A DNA stretch of 64,000 nt from Amylostereum areolatum. Lineage: Eukaryota; Basidiomycota; Agaricomycetes; Russulales; Stereaceae. The notes beneath the pieces are model-generated. The model saw only the letters and a program-made list of their open reading frames with translations. It searched no databases and was not told the DNA's origin. The DNA is taken from assembly GCA_012932865.1 (NCBI GenBank), contig SAXG01000002.1:1426001-1490000 (forward strand). The letters are read 5' to 3'. Made by a program: the position numbers and the translations under genes. Below, in pieces: positions 23,332 to 35,603 of the stretch. Numbering within the stretch: the stretch's first letter is position 1; each line of letters starts with the position of its first letter.

Positions 23332-25153
23332 TTAGAACCCAAATGGACTGTACTTGGGCCGAAGGTACTGGTGGAAGGATACTAGTATGCCCGAATCCCT
23401 GACCTTCGCCACCCAACTCTCGGTCGAAAAACGTTCGGGAAGACAAATGGATCGGAGCGAGCCACCGACCTCCTGGAGTTCCTGGACCAAGGCGGCGAGC
23501 TTGTCCATGTCCAACTTGTCATCGCCGCTATGTTTAAGATGAGGAATCAATGTCGTCTCATCCTGTTCGATAAAGACAAGCCGTTCGAAAGCAGGAAACA
23601 GGACATGGCCGTCCTGCACCTCGTCTCGGCGCAGCGCTACAACTTCCTCCAGGAGTGAGAAGGCGGTGTAGAGGTTTCCTACCTCGATACTCTCGACCGC
23701 TCTCGCGTTGCGAAACATTGTTGACCATTTCGGGAATCTCAAACCTTTCCCGCCACGATCGGATTCCTTGGTGAAGACGACGTCCAGATTCTTCAGCTTC
23801 GAGAGGTCAAATCCCTTGCACGGATTGCGTCCTTCCTCCACTTCGAAAGCGAGCGCTCCATTAGGAGGTCCGCAAGCCGGGTCGCAGAGGGTGTACGGGA
23901 TAGCAGGGGCATGAGATGCGTGCGTAGTCCAGAGACAGGCTTCTGTCAAGAACTCAAGACCGTTGTCTCTAAGGTGTAACCTCAACCATGCCGGGGAGCG
24001 CTCGTATGCCCCGAGAAGAACGCGCAGGCGGGAGTGGTGAAGATCAGCGCTGTCGTTGAGCGTTATGCGCACGCGGGTCGACGGATGAGTGACGAGGTGG
24101 ATCGCAAGAGCGGCGCAACGGTCCGCTAACATATCGCCATAAAGACAGAGCTGTTTTAATGATTGTGGAAGGCGGACGGGGGGGATGTTTTGGCGCGAAG
24201 AATCTTGACCTGAGTGCTCTGCGATGTGAAGAAGAGGAAAGTCGTCAAGGATTTCCAAAACTTCGAGCTTCGGCATGCACGCCATAGGGAAAGAATTGGT
24301 CAAGCTTTCCGGGGGGACGGGTGGCGCACTTTCGTCGTCGTCGGAGAGATCAAAACAGTCGGTGCGGAAGTAAATCAAACTGCTAAAGAGTGGCGTTTTG
24401 AGGTCGGATTCCTCGATGTGCAGACTGCATCCGGTCAGATGCAGACGCTTGAGGGAGGGCATGTGTGAAGCTATGGTGCGGGCGGGGAGAAACACAGCGC
24501 TCAGCGAGCCGTCTTGAGCCAAGGTGAGCGCTTCGAGATTTGAAATGACATGGGTGAAAAGTGATAGGACATCTCCGATGTTGTGTTGGTGAAGCTCGGG
24601 TTCGATGCTCAAAGGACATGTGACATCCAATGAACGCATCACAGCCACTCGTCGCTTCGTCAAGGCTGACTTGAGCGCGTTCCAGTAGCGAGCCATCCTT
24701 CTGCCGCAGGCATCCTGTTCGAGGCAGATCGTGAACTTCAGCGGCGCGTTCTTCGCGCGCTTGAGCATATCCTTCGCTAGTTTGTGCGGTGCGGAGGTGT
24801 AGTCTATGTCGGCCCATAACGCGCCCTGCGACAGTGCCAACTGGCATAACATCGATATGAGCAAGATTATGAAGCAGAACAAGTGTTAGTCTCACCTTTC
24901 GCCACTGTGCGCAGACATGAGTAACCTTAATCCAGCCCAACTCGTACTGGGGTCCGACGGGGGGGGCCTAACTGAGGATGTCGACGAATGTTCTCTTCGT
25001 AAGGCCACACTCGCTTCAACGCATGGAGGATTTCCAGGAGGATATCTGATAGAGTGCGAATGGTTAGCCAGAACATCAAGTTGAAAGGACGAGCGATCGA
25101 CCTTGATTGCTGAACATAGAGGGACTCGTTGAAATGACCGACTCGTTCGGCAT
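23332..25153 (-). CDS. F-box/LRR protein FBX1, frameshifted at a C8 run
   Basis: The predicted role is a substrate receptor of an SCF ubiquitin ligase. The first exon is MPNESVISTSPSMFSNQ (ATG 25151-25153), spliced over 56 nt (25046-25101) to DILLEILHALKRVW, the F-box helix. The F-box continues as LGWIKVTHVCAQWRK, but only if one C of the run at 24959-24966 is dropped. As it stands, the frame runs into a stop. After another intron the body carries repeats of LRR type (LPSLKRLHLTGCSLHI, MPKLEVLEILDD) down to KYSPFGF. It is about 20-30% similar by eye to FBX2, in tandem on the same strand. Either an assembly error or a fresh null allele. Confidence 0.78.
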
Positions 25154-25728
25154 CGATGTCCGAGCGTATACACTAGAGGTTGGTCACAAAACCACTCCCA
25201 AGAACAAACGAAGACACTCATATATCATACCTTGAAGGTCGATTCATTGTTGTCACGTCACGTACTGAGCGAGATATTCAAGAATATGCGGTGCGAGCTA
25301 TAATCCGCAAAGCGTGTTAGCGCATAAGTTGACATTTGAGGGCAACGGAGGAAAGGGCTGCCTACCGTTGTTGTGTATTATGTCACGGAGGGAATGGGTG
25401 CGTCGGTTCGATTTCGATAAAACGGTCCTTTTTTGTATCGCGGGCAAAAGCGGCAAAAGATAAGACCCCCGCACTACTCAAAGCCCAGAGTGGCCAGTGG
25501 CCACATTTGGCCGCATGCGGCCCAGAGAAGTTGAAAGAACGTTCGACCGGTGGCATCTGGGTGGCATTGTTCCAAGACGGGTATCAGAGGAGACTAGTCA
25601 GCAACTCTCAACGAACGAACTTCAACCCGAAGGTGTCAAGCAGGGCGAATAAGATGGGGCAAAAGCTTGGTGCTCTACATGACGCGACCAAAGTTGCACG
25701 TGACATACTAGTACAAAGGGAATACGGA
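25154..25728. other. Intergenic between FBX2 and FBX1
   Basis: 575 bp. A plus-strand open frame of 164 codons crosses it but has no recognisable content and overlaps the end of FBX2. No repeat was seen. Confidence 0.4.
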
Positions 25729-27633
25729 CTAAAATTCCATGGCAGCGGCTTCTTCATCGTCCGTCACCCACATACACTGGGTTACGCCTCTGTAAACGTA
25801 GTTGTTCCACCGAATTCGCGTGCTTTCTAGAGGAACAGTTTCTTTGAGGAACGTGTTGAAGAGACTCGGCAGATTAAGCTCCGGGATGTCGTACCCGTAC
25901 TGCCGCCTGATCGCTAGACACTCCACCAGTCGTTCGACCTCCTGGCGATTGACCGTCGTGTTGCGGGAAGCAGAGACTGACACCGAGATGCTCTGTAAAA
26001 ATGGGAATAGAGCATTGGCGGAGGAACACAGCGGATCGTCCTTCTTGAGTCCCTCGACCAGCGCCTCAAACAAGGCAAACGATGAGGACACGTCTGAGAC
26101 GCTTATCCTTCGCACCTTGCGCGCGCGCGCAAACGTCCTTGTCCAATCTTCCTTCGAGACGGTGTGAATGTCCTCTACCGCGATGTCCTGAACTAGAGCA
26201 AGATTAATCTCCACCGCTTCGAGCTGATCCATGCACAACCCAGGACACGGCAAAGAGCCTGTGACGATGCCGAACGCGAAGTCTTCGTCTCCTTCATACA
26301 GCCGGTCGAAGGGCCGCTGCGGCCAATCTTCGGGGCTGTAAGACCATGTTTGCATGTTGACTGTCGAGTGTGTGTAGTGATGCTGAGTAATGGCGAGTCG
26401 AAGGGCCTTAGGAAGGCGAACAAAGCCAACGCGCGCCTCGACAGCGCGGTGGATAAGAAGTGGTAGCCTAGGAGTATCCGCGCATTGCTCGATGTGGACG
26501 CTGACTTGCATGTTCGAAGACGGCGTGGTCATTTGTGCGGCCAAGTGAACACAGTACTCATTGCAATAGGAGGCAGTCAATGACACGTGCTTGACGGTCA
26601 AGGGAAGACGGAAAGGAGACGCATTGAGTTGGAGGTTGCTAGTGTCGGGGTGCATGTAAGGAACCGCGTCGTGTAGGTGGAGCTCCTCAAGCTTAGGCAT
26701 ACAGCCCAGAAGACCGGATAAGGCTTGGCTCTCTTGCTTGTCGGCCGTGTTGATACCTTCCGTCAGCTCCGGGGGAACCGAGCAGGCGATGGTCAATTGG
26801 ACAAGCTCGGGGAATGTCAAGGCATCGGCGGGGTCCACGCATACTGAGCACTGGGCCATCACCAAACGTTTGAGGGAAGGCACAAATGCAGCGATGTCTT
26901 TCGCTGAGAGAATAGAGATTCCAACGCCCTCCTCCTCCGGCTGTTGAAGTACGAGAGACTTCAGGTTAGGAAGTCTGAACCTCAGCAATTCGAGCATGCC
27001 TTGGTTCCACGACATAATCTGCAACGAGCCCAAACGTGCGGAATAAGGCGGCGATACGGCTATGCGTAGAACGTTCACGGACGCTTCGTCTTCTTCACCG
27101 ATGTCTCCCAGTTCTGCGGCTGTATTGAGGGAGAAATCGATTGGTACACAAGACGTCGCGTCCGAGTGGGCGCGCCGAAGCATTTCTTCTGCCCACGGTA
27201 TAGATGCGCGCTCGCAGTCAATGGTGGCCCACATGCTGGGGTGGGCGAGCAGGATCTATGTACGGGCCGTGGTCAGAGAGTACAAGACTATACCATGCTA
27301 CCCGAAAGCTTACCTCTCGCCATCGGTGGCACACGTGGGAGCACAGGATCCATCCAAGGCTGAACGGCGTGCGAAAATGTAGGTTTGTGGCGAATCCTGC
27401 CAGGGATTGAGAAGCGTCGTGATGTTGGCCTTCGTCGTAGCTCCACTGCAGTCGTAGGATATGGAAAATTCCCAACATAAGTTCCGGGGGAAGAGAAGAG
27501 ATATGCAGTAGGGAATTCGTGTAACGCCTAAATGCGACTGACGGCGAAACCGTTCTATAGCAAGGTCAGAAACATAATGCAAAGAAGGGGGCCTTGCTCA
27601 CGGAGGTGAAGTAGTCATCGTCGACATCGCCAT
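25729..27633 (-). CDS. F-box/LRR protein FBX2 (intact)
   Basis: A predicted SCF ubiquitin-ligase adaptor. Exon 1 is MAMSTMTTSPP (ATG 27631-27633), then a short intron. Exon 2 holds the F-box: SSLPPELMLGIFHILRLQW ... FSLGWILCSHVCHRWRE. An intron (about 27246-27311) leads to ILLAHPSMWATIDC and a 500-residue LRR-like body: LPNLKSLVLQQP, VPSLKRLVMAQC, MPKLEELHLHDA. The end is ...DEEAAAMEF. All frames are clean, unlike its two paralogues in this window. LRR spacing is irregular, as is common for basidiomycete F-box expansions. Confidence 0.85.
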
Positions 27634-29104
27634 GGAAAGAGAGCCGGAAGGACAAGAGGACACGAAGGACGGTATGAACGGGACGTGGACGCCGACAATG
27701 TGGATGGAAAGGCCCTGCTTATGTATGGTATTTGAGACGGTGGTCGCAATTGCCACGGACCACCTTGCAGATTGGCCACAGACAGATGAGCGCCCTTGCC
27801 ACAGATTTGGCAGGTTTGTCGCGGTGGCCTCCCTGCGAATGTTGTTGCACGGTTCCAGTGACCGCTGAGGCGCGCCCAAAACCAGCTATTAGTATGAATG
27901 TCATGATACGGTAAGCGATCGGCTTACGCTCAGTCGTCCGTTCCAGGGGACGTGAGACAACCTTCAGTGAGCTCTATCTGACGATATTATACGTCGTGTG
28001 CCACACAGCACCACGCCACGGATGTACCAGGGCCACGAACAAAGGAAATCGATCTTTTCTTCCCCAATTTGCAGGATATATGTATATCATAGTATAGGGA
28101 AGGTCTGGGTATCCTTGTCCACGCCTTGTGCCAAACGGATTGCAGCACGGCCCCAAGAACTCGATATTCTACTTGCTTCTGGTGGCAACTTTCGGTATTT
28201 GAGGATGCCATGATCCGACATGGAAACGAAACTCCTGGAATCTGTTGAGGGGAGAACGTGTGATAAGTTGAAAAGAAAACTCAACGATAAAAGTCTTCCG
28301 ACTCCTCTTCGCAGAACCGGTCCTTGGGGAGCCATTCCCAAGCCTGAAGCTTGAAGCTTGAAGCTCCAACGTTCTGTCAATGATCAGAGAATTTAGCAGA
28401 CCCAATCCGGCGCAGGGTCAAAGTACGCACCCCGTGTCATTCAGTACGCAGTACGGGTCCACCTCAAGATCGCCATGGAACCGTTGGATACGATTTCGGT
28501 GTTTCTGTCCAGCATACATGGAGCCTTGATATTCTCATTCCAAGAACAGCGTCCCACTCTTTCCAGCGGGCAATCGGAAGACCGTGTAGGCTAGGAAAAG
28601 GTCAATTTATCCCGAGCCGTTGTTCCGTCCCCTGTACTGAGTGGACTTGTGGCCCATATATGACGCGTTGAATGGCGCGTAGAGAAGGATCCTACTTGGT
28701 GGCGATGGGAATCATGATAGGATGGGATGGGAAAGGATTGTGTGGGGGTGTGTCGACGCTGCGACTTGAACTTGGCTTACAAGTTACAACTTCAGTCCGG
28801 AACTTACCGGGGCATCAGCGCAGCAAAACCGTCCCTCCTGTTCTCTTCTCTCCTCTTCTCTCCCCATGATACTAGAGCGCGCCACCCGTCTCTTATCTCT
28901 CTCTCAAAAGAAAAGCTCTACGAGTGAGAGTCTGATACTGATAGAACATCGTTCCTGACACAGGCGTCTGAACTCGGCCCGTACACTGGTCCAACTTGAT
29001 CATGCTGAACCGCTGAACGCCGCGGCCTTCTTCCAGTATCGCCTCATGGCGATATCCTAGTCCACTCGTTGACTTTCGCCACATCCTCTCATCTCCTGTC
29101 CTAC
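27634..29104. other. Intergenic 1.5 kb upstream of FBX2
   Basis: Mostly without a supported gene apart from a small minus-strand frame at 27987-28211, listed separately. A short (CTTGAAG)n run sits near 28345. The last 250 bases are the leader of the DUF6699-like gene. Confidence 0.4.
27987..28211 (-). CDS. Small ORF, 74 residues, unknown
   Basis: ATG at 28209-28211 opens MASSNTESCHQKQVEYRVLG and runs to CCVAHDV. Composition is protein-like and slightly basic with a hydrophobic helix (LGAVLQSVWHKAW), but no family is recognised and no promoter was seen. It may be an exon of a longer or dead gene. Confidence 0.3.
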   Translation of the reverse strand: MASSNTESCHQKQVEYRVLGAVLQSVWHKAWTRIPRPSLYYDIHISCKLGKKRSISFVRGPGTSVAWCCVAHDV

Positions 29105-30383
29105 ATGCCGATTCCCATAACCTGCAACTCCCTCGGGGACATCGTCGCCATCACCCAGATCGTCTTACAACTGGTTACGGCACTCAACGAGACCACGGGT
29201 TCCCCTGCCGAATATCGTGCCTTCGCGTTGAGAGTCCAATCCTTGTACGGCACTCTCCAACATACCATTGCGATCGTCCAAACTTTGGCGATAAAAGAGC
29301 TGTCCACCCAAAACGTTTGTTCAAGAGATCGAGGGCTGTGTTCAGGACATGGAACGTGCTTGGAGTATTATTACCAAGTACAAGACCACCCTGGGCGACG
29401 GTTCTGGAGGTCGCGTTAAACGAACGATATCCAAGACGCAATGGTTCTTGACCAAAGGAAAGGTCAATCACTTGAAGATGGAGATATTCGAGCGTCAACA
29501 GATCATCGCGAACATCCTTGTATCCATCATCGCGTACGTGAGCGCACACAAGTGCTGAGAACTTGCTCCTGACATAACAACTCTACATAGGCATACTACG
29601 ACAGATATCGCCAGCACAATGGTGGAGATCATGCAAGATATACGTGAGGATGCGGTTAAAGTCACTCGGCGATCACAGCACAGCGTGCTCGACATGCTGA
29701 GACAGATCATGTTCATGGTGAAGGATATCCCAAATCATGTCGGCCAATCAAGAATCAATGAGATCTCCCCAGACGGCGATCACATTTCACGGGGGAATGG
29801 AAAGGTCACGTCTTCGCACCCGAACTCCTCCCGTCGTTCTTCAGATGCCAGACGTTCAGTACCGAGAGTACACTGGATGATTCTCCCTTTCAACGAGAAT
29901 CAGCACAAGGCCAAAGTCCACTATGACGTCTCGGGCCTGACGGACAACATCACACTCGAGGACGGCTTCAACCGTCACCGCATGCTCTCGAGAGAGGACC
30001 GGGAGAAGTCTGCGTGCAAGATTCCCATCCAGTCTATCGTCATCTTCCACCAGGAATTTCCCAACTGGAAGACGTTCATCAACAAGCCGCGGTCCTATGT
30101 GCGGGTCATCGACGTCCTCGACGCCATTCACGACATGTTCGACGTCCCCATCACCGCCATGGAGCGCGGCGTGTACGCGAACTTGGTCAGGAGCTCCCTG
30201 GCCCTCCCAGATCCTATCAGGTACAGTTCGCCGTCTGAGCGCGCGAGGAACATGCGCCGGTTCGATCTGCTTTTGGACAAAAAATACTTTGGAGGGCTCG
30301 AGTGGATCGAGCCGTGCGAGGACCTCCCCAACGGTGCATGGATGCTAGCTATGAAAACCAAAAAGGAGATCGAAGCGTATTGA
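29105..30383 (+). CDS. Chimera: fungal STAND-type N-domain plus DUF6699-like C-domain (copy 1)
   Basis: The N-terminal half (MPIPITCNSLGDIVAITQIV ... WFLTKGKVNHLKMEIFERQQ) resembles the helical N-terminal domain placed ahead of NACHT modules in basidiomycete NLR-like proteins. One intron follows SIIA (about 29535-29590). The C-terminal 170 residues (HWMILPFNENQHKAKVHYDV ... MKTKKEIEAY) resemble DUF6699. They are about nine-tenths identical by eye to the gene at 44800-46301, which has an unrelated N-terminus. The frame slips by one base at the A run 29310-29313: ELSTQ in one frame, TFVQEIEGC in the next, with no plausible intron. So this is a frameshifted gene or a sequence error. Function is unknown; a non-self-recognition role is only suggested by the N-domain. 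Confidence 0.72.
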
Positions 30384-31272
30384 CAGTTTGGGCACCGTCT
30401 CGTTTCCGTAAAGTTGGATCCTTCGCTGTAACGTCGTTTCGCCATTTTCTGTGCGTACAGGGTGGAAACCCCATTCGACCTCCTTGACCGCTTTGCTTTC
30501 CCATATCTGTCCGTCACGCCTCATATGTTCGCTCGGCATCCTACGGCTCTTTCACCATACCACCCAACTCATGTAAATCCCTCCCCCACTATACCTCTCC
30601 CGTCATTCACACTTAATCTAACGGTAACCAGGTTTCTTGTCAAAACTATCTTTGCTACATTTCCACTTGCACTCTCTGTTGTCATTGCGTTTGATGTACT
30701 CCTTTCCAGCCTATTGCCTTCGACATGCTGGTTTGGTGACCTTGCTTTCGTGCTTGTCAGGTTGTTTTGTCGCTATCGTCGCCTGTTTTCATATCGCCCT
30801 CCGTCGTATCGAGTCCCTTTCCGCCCCGTTCAACCCATAGCTGATTAATGTCTATATATATTTAGGGATGTCAAAGGAGAGAATGAAGCCGATCATGCCA
30901 TCTATATGCGGTGCCAGTGACAGCAGGATAAAGCCTCTTTTCAGTTGCTTTCGCGGTGGCCAAGATCGAGCATGATACCTTTTCACATAATATATGGTCT
31001 CAAACTCTCGTGATCTCAAGGGCCGGCGTCGGGGGTGTTATAGCTTGCACGCGCGTGTCGACGATCTTCGAAATGGCAAAGAATGCCATAAAATGTTACG
31101 AGAGATCTTGACACGGTGAGCAGATGAGTTTGCGAAGCACTTCTCACCGAAATGGATCTGAGGGAAGGCTGTTATCTTATCAGATAGAGTTTAGGGCCGG
31201 TTCCTTCGTGTACTTTTCATCTTGCATTGAGCAGTCTCACACCCAAGTCCCCTCTTCTCCCTTCCTCCTATA
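30384..31272. other. Intergenic 0.9 kb
   Basis: T/C-rich 3' flank of the DUF6699-like gene. Open frames here lack ATG starts and coding character. Confidence 0.45.
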
Positions 31273-32575
31273 ATGCCCAGCCCGAAGATCCGTCAATACT
31301 CGCCCACAAAACCACCGAGCCTCTCCATGAGCGAGCTCGTCTGCAAGACCCTCGACCACGACGCGACCGACGTCCTCATTGACAAATGGCTCGAGCATCG
31401 AAATGACGCGTACTGGGACTGGTTTCTTCGCGTCCGCGAACGTCGTCATTTGGCTCTTCATAATCAGCTTGTCCGCGGAGAACAGGTGCTCGTCTGGAAC
31501 AAGGGCGACTTCGTCCCCGAGAACATCTTCCTCAGAACCGTCGACACCGCGCGTTTGATCCCTCTCGATCGAACGTGGACTACGCATGTCTACCATCACC
31601 GCTCTATGCAAGAACGGAAGCTCTCCATGATGCCTGTAGTCTTTACAATGGTGCGCTCTCTTTGCATGTATGCGCGGTCTTCATCTGACGCGACGCGTCT
31701 TTCCAGTTACCCGAGTTGATGCTCCTCCGTGGCATGCACGATCACGGTTGCGACGACATATTCATCATCGTCACCGACATGAAGCGCGCAGAAATGGACG
31801 CCGCGACAACGTACTTTAAACTCGTGTGTCAACACACGCTCGGTCAGAACGTCAAACCCAGCACGGAGCATGAGATCTACAATCAACGTCAGTCGCACGG
31901 TACCTTGCTATTTCTCTGTTGACAAGAACATCTTTTCCAGACACCCGCTTGAAACACACTCTCGAGCATCAACGGCGTACGCCATGCTTCCCTCAGATCG
32001 ACCTTATCTTCCGCGCGATCCTCCATGAGCGACGCCCACCCTTCATCATCCTTTTCTCTCACCAGACGACGTCCTACTCCCAGATCTTCTTCGCACATCC
32101 ACTCTACGTTCCCTCGCCCGACATCTACTTCGACTTTCCCTCCGGCTGCCCCAACCCATCCTGTACCGAGGATTGCGAGATGATTCGATTCCCGCGCCGC
32201 GGCCTAGAAGGAGCCGCCGTCCTTCCTCTCAAACGTGGGAGCACGCGCGGGAAAAAGGGCGTCTTCAAGCGTGTGCGCGCACGGGAGATGTGCAACTGGA
32301 TCGACTGCGACGTCTCGTTTGTGGAGGACACACCGGCGTTCGTGGAGGACATCCCGGACGGGAGCGAGACTTCGGGCACGAGCTCGACGTCGAGCGTGGA
32401 GTCGGGGGAGAGCAGCAGCAGTGGCAGCAGTGGACAGGGATCAGGGACCAGAGGACAAGTTTGCAGCAAGTGCAAGCTGGTCAAATATTGCAGCGCAGCG
32501 CATCAGCGGAAGGACTGGGACGAGCACCGGCGCGTCTGTGTTAAGCCATCATCGACGGGCGATGTTGACTACTAG
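31273..32575 (+). CDS. MYND zinc-finger protein with split finger
   Basis: Three exons (junctions near 31648/31708 and 31888/31940) give about 390 residues. The N-terminal 300 residues (LVCKTLDHDATDVLIDKWLE, then LMLLRGMHDHGCDDIFIIVT) match no domain I recognise. The C-terminus has CNWIDC, then a Ser/Gly/Glu-rich stretch of about 65 residues, then VCSKCKLVKYCSAAHQRKDW and the final His/Cys of DEHRRVC. The second part is a textbook MYND half: CxxC, YC, H, W, H, C. If CNWIDC is the first zinc pair, the finger is interrupted by the low-complexity loop. MYND domains bind proline-rich peptides. Frame is clean; start ATG at 31273. Confidence 0.8.
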
Positions 32576-33978
32576 CCCCCCCTTCCGTTAGGATGTTGAT
32601 CCCTAGTTCATGCCTCTTTCCATAGACGATGTTCGGTTTTCTAGTTGTTTGTGGCCCTTCTGTAAATGTCCTTATCCTCCGAGTCCTTCCCCCCTGATTC
32701 CTGTATCATGTCCCTTGTACGATACCCTGTCAGTGTACGCGCATACGTAGGAGGCTTGTTATCATGTTGTTACTTTTCGTTGTCAGCTGTAGTTGGCATT
32801 TGTATCATTTTCGGTTGTTCTTTCGCCGACGTAGCGTCTCGCTCTGACAGTTATTCGGCCGTCCGGATGCGAGCTGAAATATGCAGTTCCGTCTCTTTGC
32901 ACACACACAGCCTAGTCTAGTGATTCCTCTGCTGAGAGCATCTATTTAGTCGCCACATTTGACCATCTCTTGTGTCGGAAGGCTCAATGGACGCGTGAAT
33001 CGCTTTCAAGAACAAGAAAGCTGACGGACTTCGAAGCATGGCCTTCAACAGACCAATGGCCGATCTCCCAGCATCGACAGCGTGCTCGACCTGGGGGAAT
33101 GGGCGGTAAATAACCAAAGGATGTGAGTGATGCTAAATGCGGCATACGTTACAGCGAGCGCCCAGACCACACAAATATTTCACGGAACATTCGACCTTCT
33201 TCGGACCAAGGAGGCGTGCTGCGAGGACATCTTCCTTGGAAAGGCGAGTACTGTAATGGCCAACCATATTTCGGCTGGAGTATGGTAAATGGCTGTCGGT
33301 CCTAGGAGCTGCATGGAGATACGTCTCCATGATACAGCTTCAATGCCTAAAGTGTCAAAGAAGAGCCCGAGAGAGAAGCGGCGCAGGAAGAATGAGAACG
33401 GATGATACATTATAAATGGGTCTGAATTACTCTGGCGGTAAGAGAAGCTGGTGGACTTTTAAGGCTGCCGGCTCACCTGGAATTTAGTTGTTGGTGAAGA
33501 AAGGTTCGGGAGGGCCTATTCCTCGTCCGCGGACCACCGAGATACTTATACCAAGGGTGGTAACCTGATTTTGTGGGGAGCGAAGGTCGCGCCGAACGAA
33601 CCGCCATGGTGGGGGGTCTCTTCTTGAGAGAAGACCAGATTCAGTGGCTCCATTACGTTGCGTTCTGCAAGGAAAATGACCAAATATTGGAGGAACAACG
33701 TAGTGAGGTAAACATCAAGGATATATCTATGACATATATCTAGGAAGGTGACATACCTCAAGTCTCAATGACGATTGCTAGTGTGCTACCACAGCTGGTA
33801 GAACCTTGCCCTAGGTCTACTTCACAACCCCGTAGAGGAGGCGAAAGAGTAAAAATGGATGCATTGAAGTGGTATATAGGGCAGGGCGATGGACTGCGAA
33901 CAGGTAAGATGACAGGCACTGGTGTGCAATCAAGAGTACTACTACATATCTTCCTCATCCTCATCCTCATCCTCATCC
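32576..33978. other. Intergenic 1.4 kb
   Basis: 3' flank of the MYND gene, then minus-strand fragments (for example a 76-codon frame 33180-33410 and another 32917-33117) that might be exons of an unrecognised small gene. No domain and no consistent splicing could be established. Confidence 0.35.
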
Positions 33979-33981
33979 TCA

Positions 33982-34021
<40 letters not shown>
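33953..34021. repeat. Hexanucleotide microsatellite (CCTCAT)n(CCTCGT)n
   Basis: About 5 CCTCAT units followed by about 6 CCTCGT units. Read on the minus strand in the FBX3 frame it gives a GRGRGR tail ending at the stop 33979. Confidence 0.9.
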
Positions 34022-35603
34022 GATGATCCGATACCATGTCCGGATGAAGGGGTTTCCTTGCCTTCGAGTCCCTCGACCAGCGCCTCGAACAAGGCGAGTG
34101 CGGAGAGAGCGTCCTTCACGCAAACCTTGCGGACGTTGCGGGCGCTGCGAAACAATCCAAGCCATTCGGTCTTGGGGAACAGTACGCGCTCGACGTCGAT
34201 GTACCCTTCTTCGAACCCGGCCTGAACGTCGAGTGTCTCCAATTCGGCAACGCACATGCCAGAGATGTGCGCGCCGTCGTCGGCCCTGTAATCTTGACTG
34301 ACCGCCGTATATCCCGTTACATCGCCGTCTGCAGATGATCCCTTGACCGTGACGGTGAGGATATTCGAACAACGCATGGAGAGCCTTAAATAAAGCGTCT
34401 TGGGCGGGCGTCGAGGGCCAAACAGGGCTTCTAGCGCAAACGCAAAGCGTTCGGGTGGGATAATGCCGTGGCGCAGAAAGAGTGCCAAACGGGCACGTGG
34501 GCACGCTATCGCGACCTCAGAAAGCAGCTGGATGCAATGATAAGTGCAGGAGTTCGCGCCGAGTGCTATAGCGGCCAGGTTAGGAGGGAGGGAAATGGGG
34601 GGACCGAAAGGTGTATCTTCCTGCTTGTTGTTGATGCGCATAAAGGGGACCGCATCTTCCAGGTCTAGCTCTTCGAGCTGTGGCATGTTCTTCAACAGAC
34701 GTGGGAGGTCATTATGCTCGAGAAGAACCTTGATGTCAAGGTCCTGCGTAGATTCCGGGGAGGCCTTGCATCTGATGGCCAAATCGCGGAGATGAGGAAA
34801 GGTGCATCCGTCGTCCGCCGCGGTCCAAAAGAGTATAAACTGGCTCAAGGATAGTCCCTTCAAGGAAGGAGCGAGCGAGGCCAGGGTCTCCGCATGGATT
34901 GTGTGAATGGCGCCATTGACATCATCCTTCTAGAGCGCAAGTTTTTGGAGGTTGGGGAGGGAGTGTGTGTTTGCAGGATTTGAGGATCGCATCGGCGTCC
35001 AGCGATCAAATGTGCAAAGACATCAAACCTGCTGCATACTAAGGAGCTACAGCTAGGGATAGGATATCCACGAAGGCCTTGTCATGGGGAACAACACGGC
35101 CGGATGAGACCACGTCAACGGTAAATTCGATGATCGCCGGGGATTTGGAAGTAGGATATGCACGTTTAAGCATCTTCTCGATCCATGGTATCGGAGCGTC
35201 ATCACACTTGATGTCATTCCACAAAGAGGGTAGACCAAGGAGGAGCTGCGGCATATCGTCAGAAAACATAACACGTGGCCAACCGAACACTCACCTCCCA
35301 CCATTCATGACATACATGCGAAACACTTATCCACGCAAGCTTAAACCTGGTTGCAGAGCGCTTTCCTGCGCATTTCTTGTGGGGCCACTCGAGCCTGAGA
35401 AACCGGAACACTTCAAGTAGAATTTCCGGTGGAAGATATGAGACTGATTGAACGTAGTTGTGATAGCGATGAAGAGATATCTGCAAGTCAACTGCGAGCT
35501 GCAAGTCCTGCTTTGCGCGAGCTGTCGATGTGGGATGCCGTTGGAAGGGTGCGATGGCCTTGCTGGCTGAGGGAACTGGTGTAAAGCCCGCGTCAAATGG
35601 GCT
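33979..35603 (-). pseudogene. F-box/LRR pseudogene FBX3
   Basis: The F-box exon is recognisable: SYLPPEILLEVFRFLRLEW, then FKLAWISVSHVCHEWWE, then LLLGLPSLWNDIKC, aligning with FBX2. The body then breaks. In-frame stops lie at 35039-35041, 35006-35008 and 34930-34932, and at least one frameshift lies between LKSCKHTLP and NLQKLAL. Homology resumes in LAPSLKGLSLSQF and continues through MPQLEELDLEDAVPFM to ALFEALVEGLEG. There the frame ends in a GRGRG repeat tail instead of the last ~110 residues present in FBX2. The 5' exon is not resolved. This copy cannot make a normal protein. Confidence 0.85.

Noticed and set aside
28340..28370. CTTGAAG repeats here and near 58960
   Set aside because: Only two or three copies each, with no shared flanks, so treated as simple-sequence coincidence.
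33180..33410. Minus-strand frame of 76 codons as a small gene
   Set aside because: Composition and lack of a consistent splice pattern give no support beyond chance.
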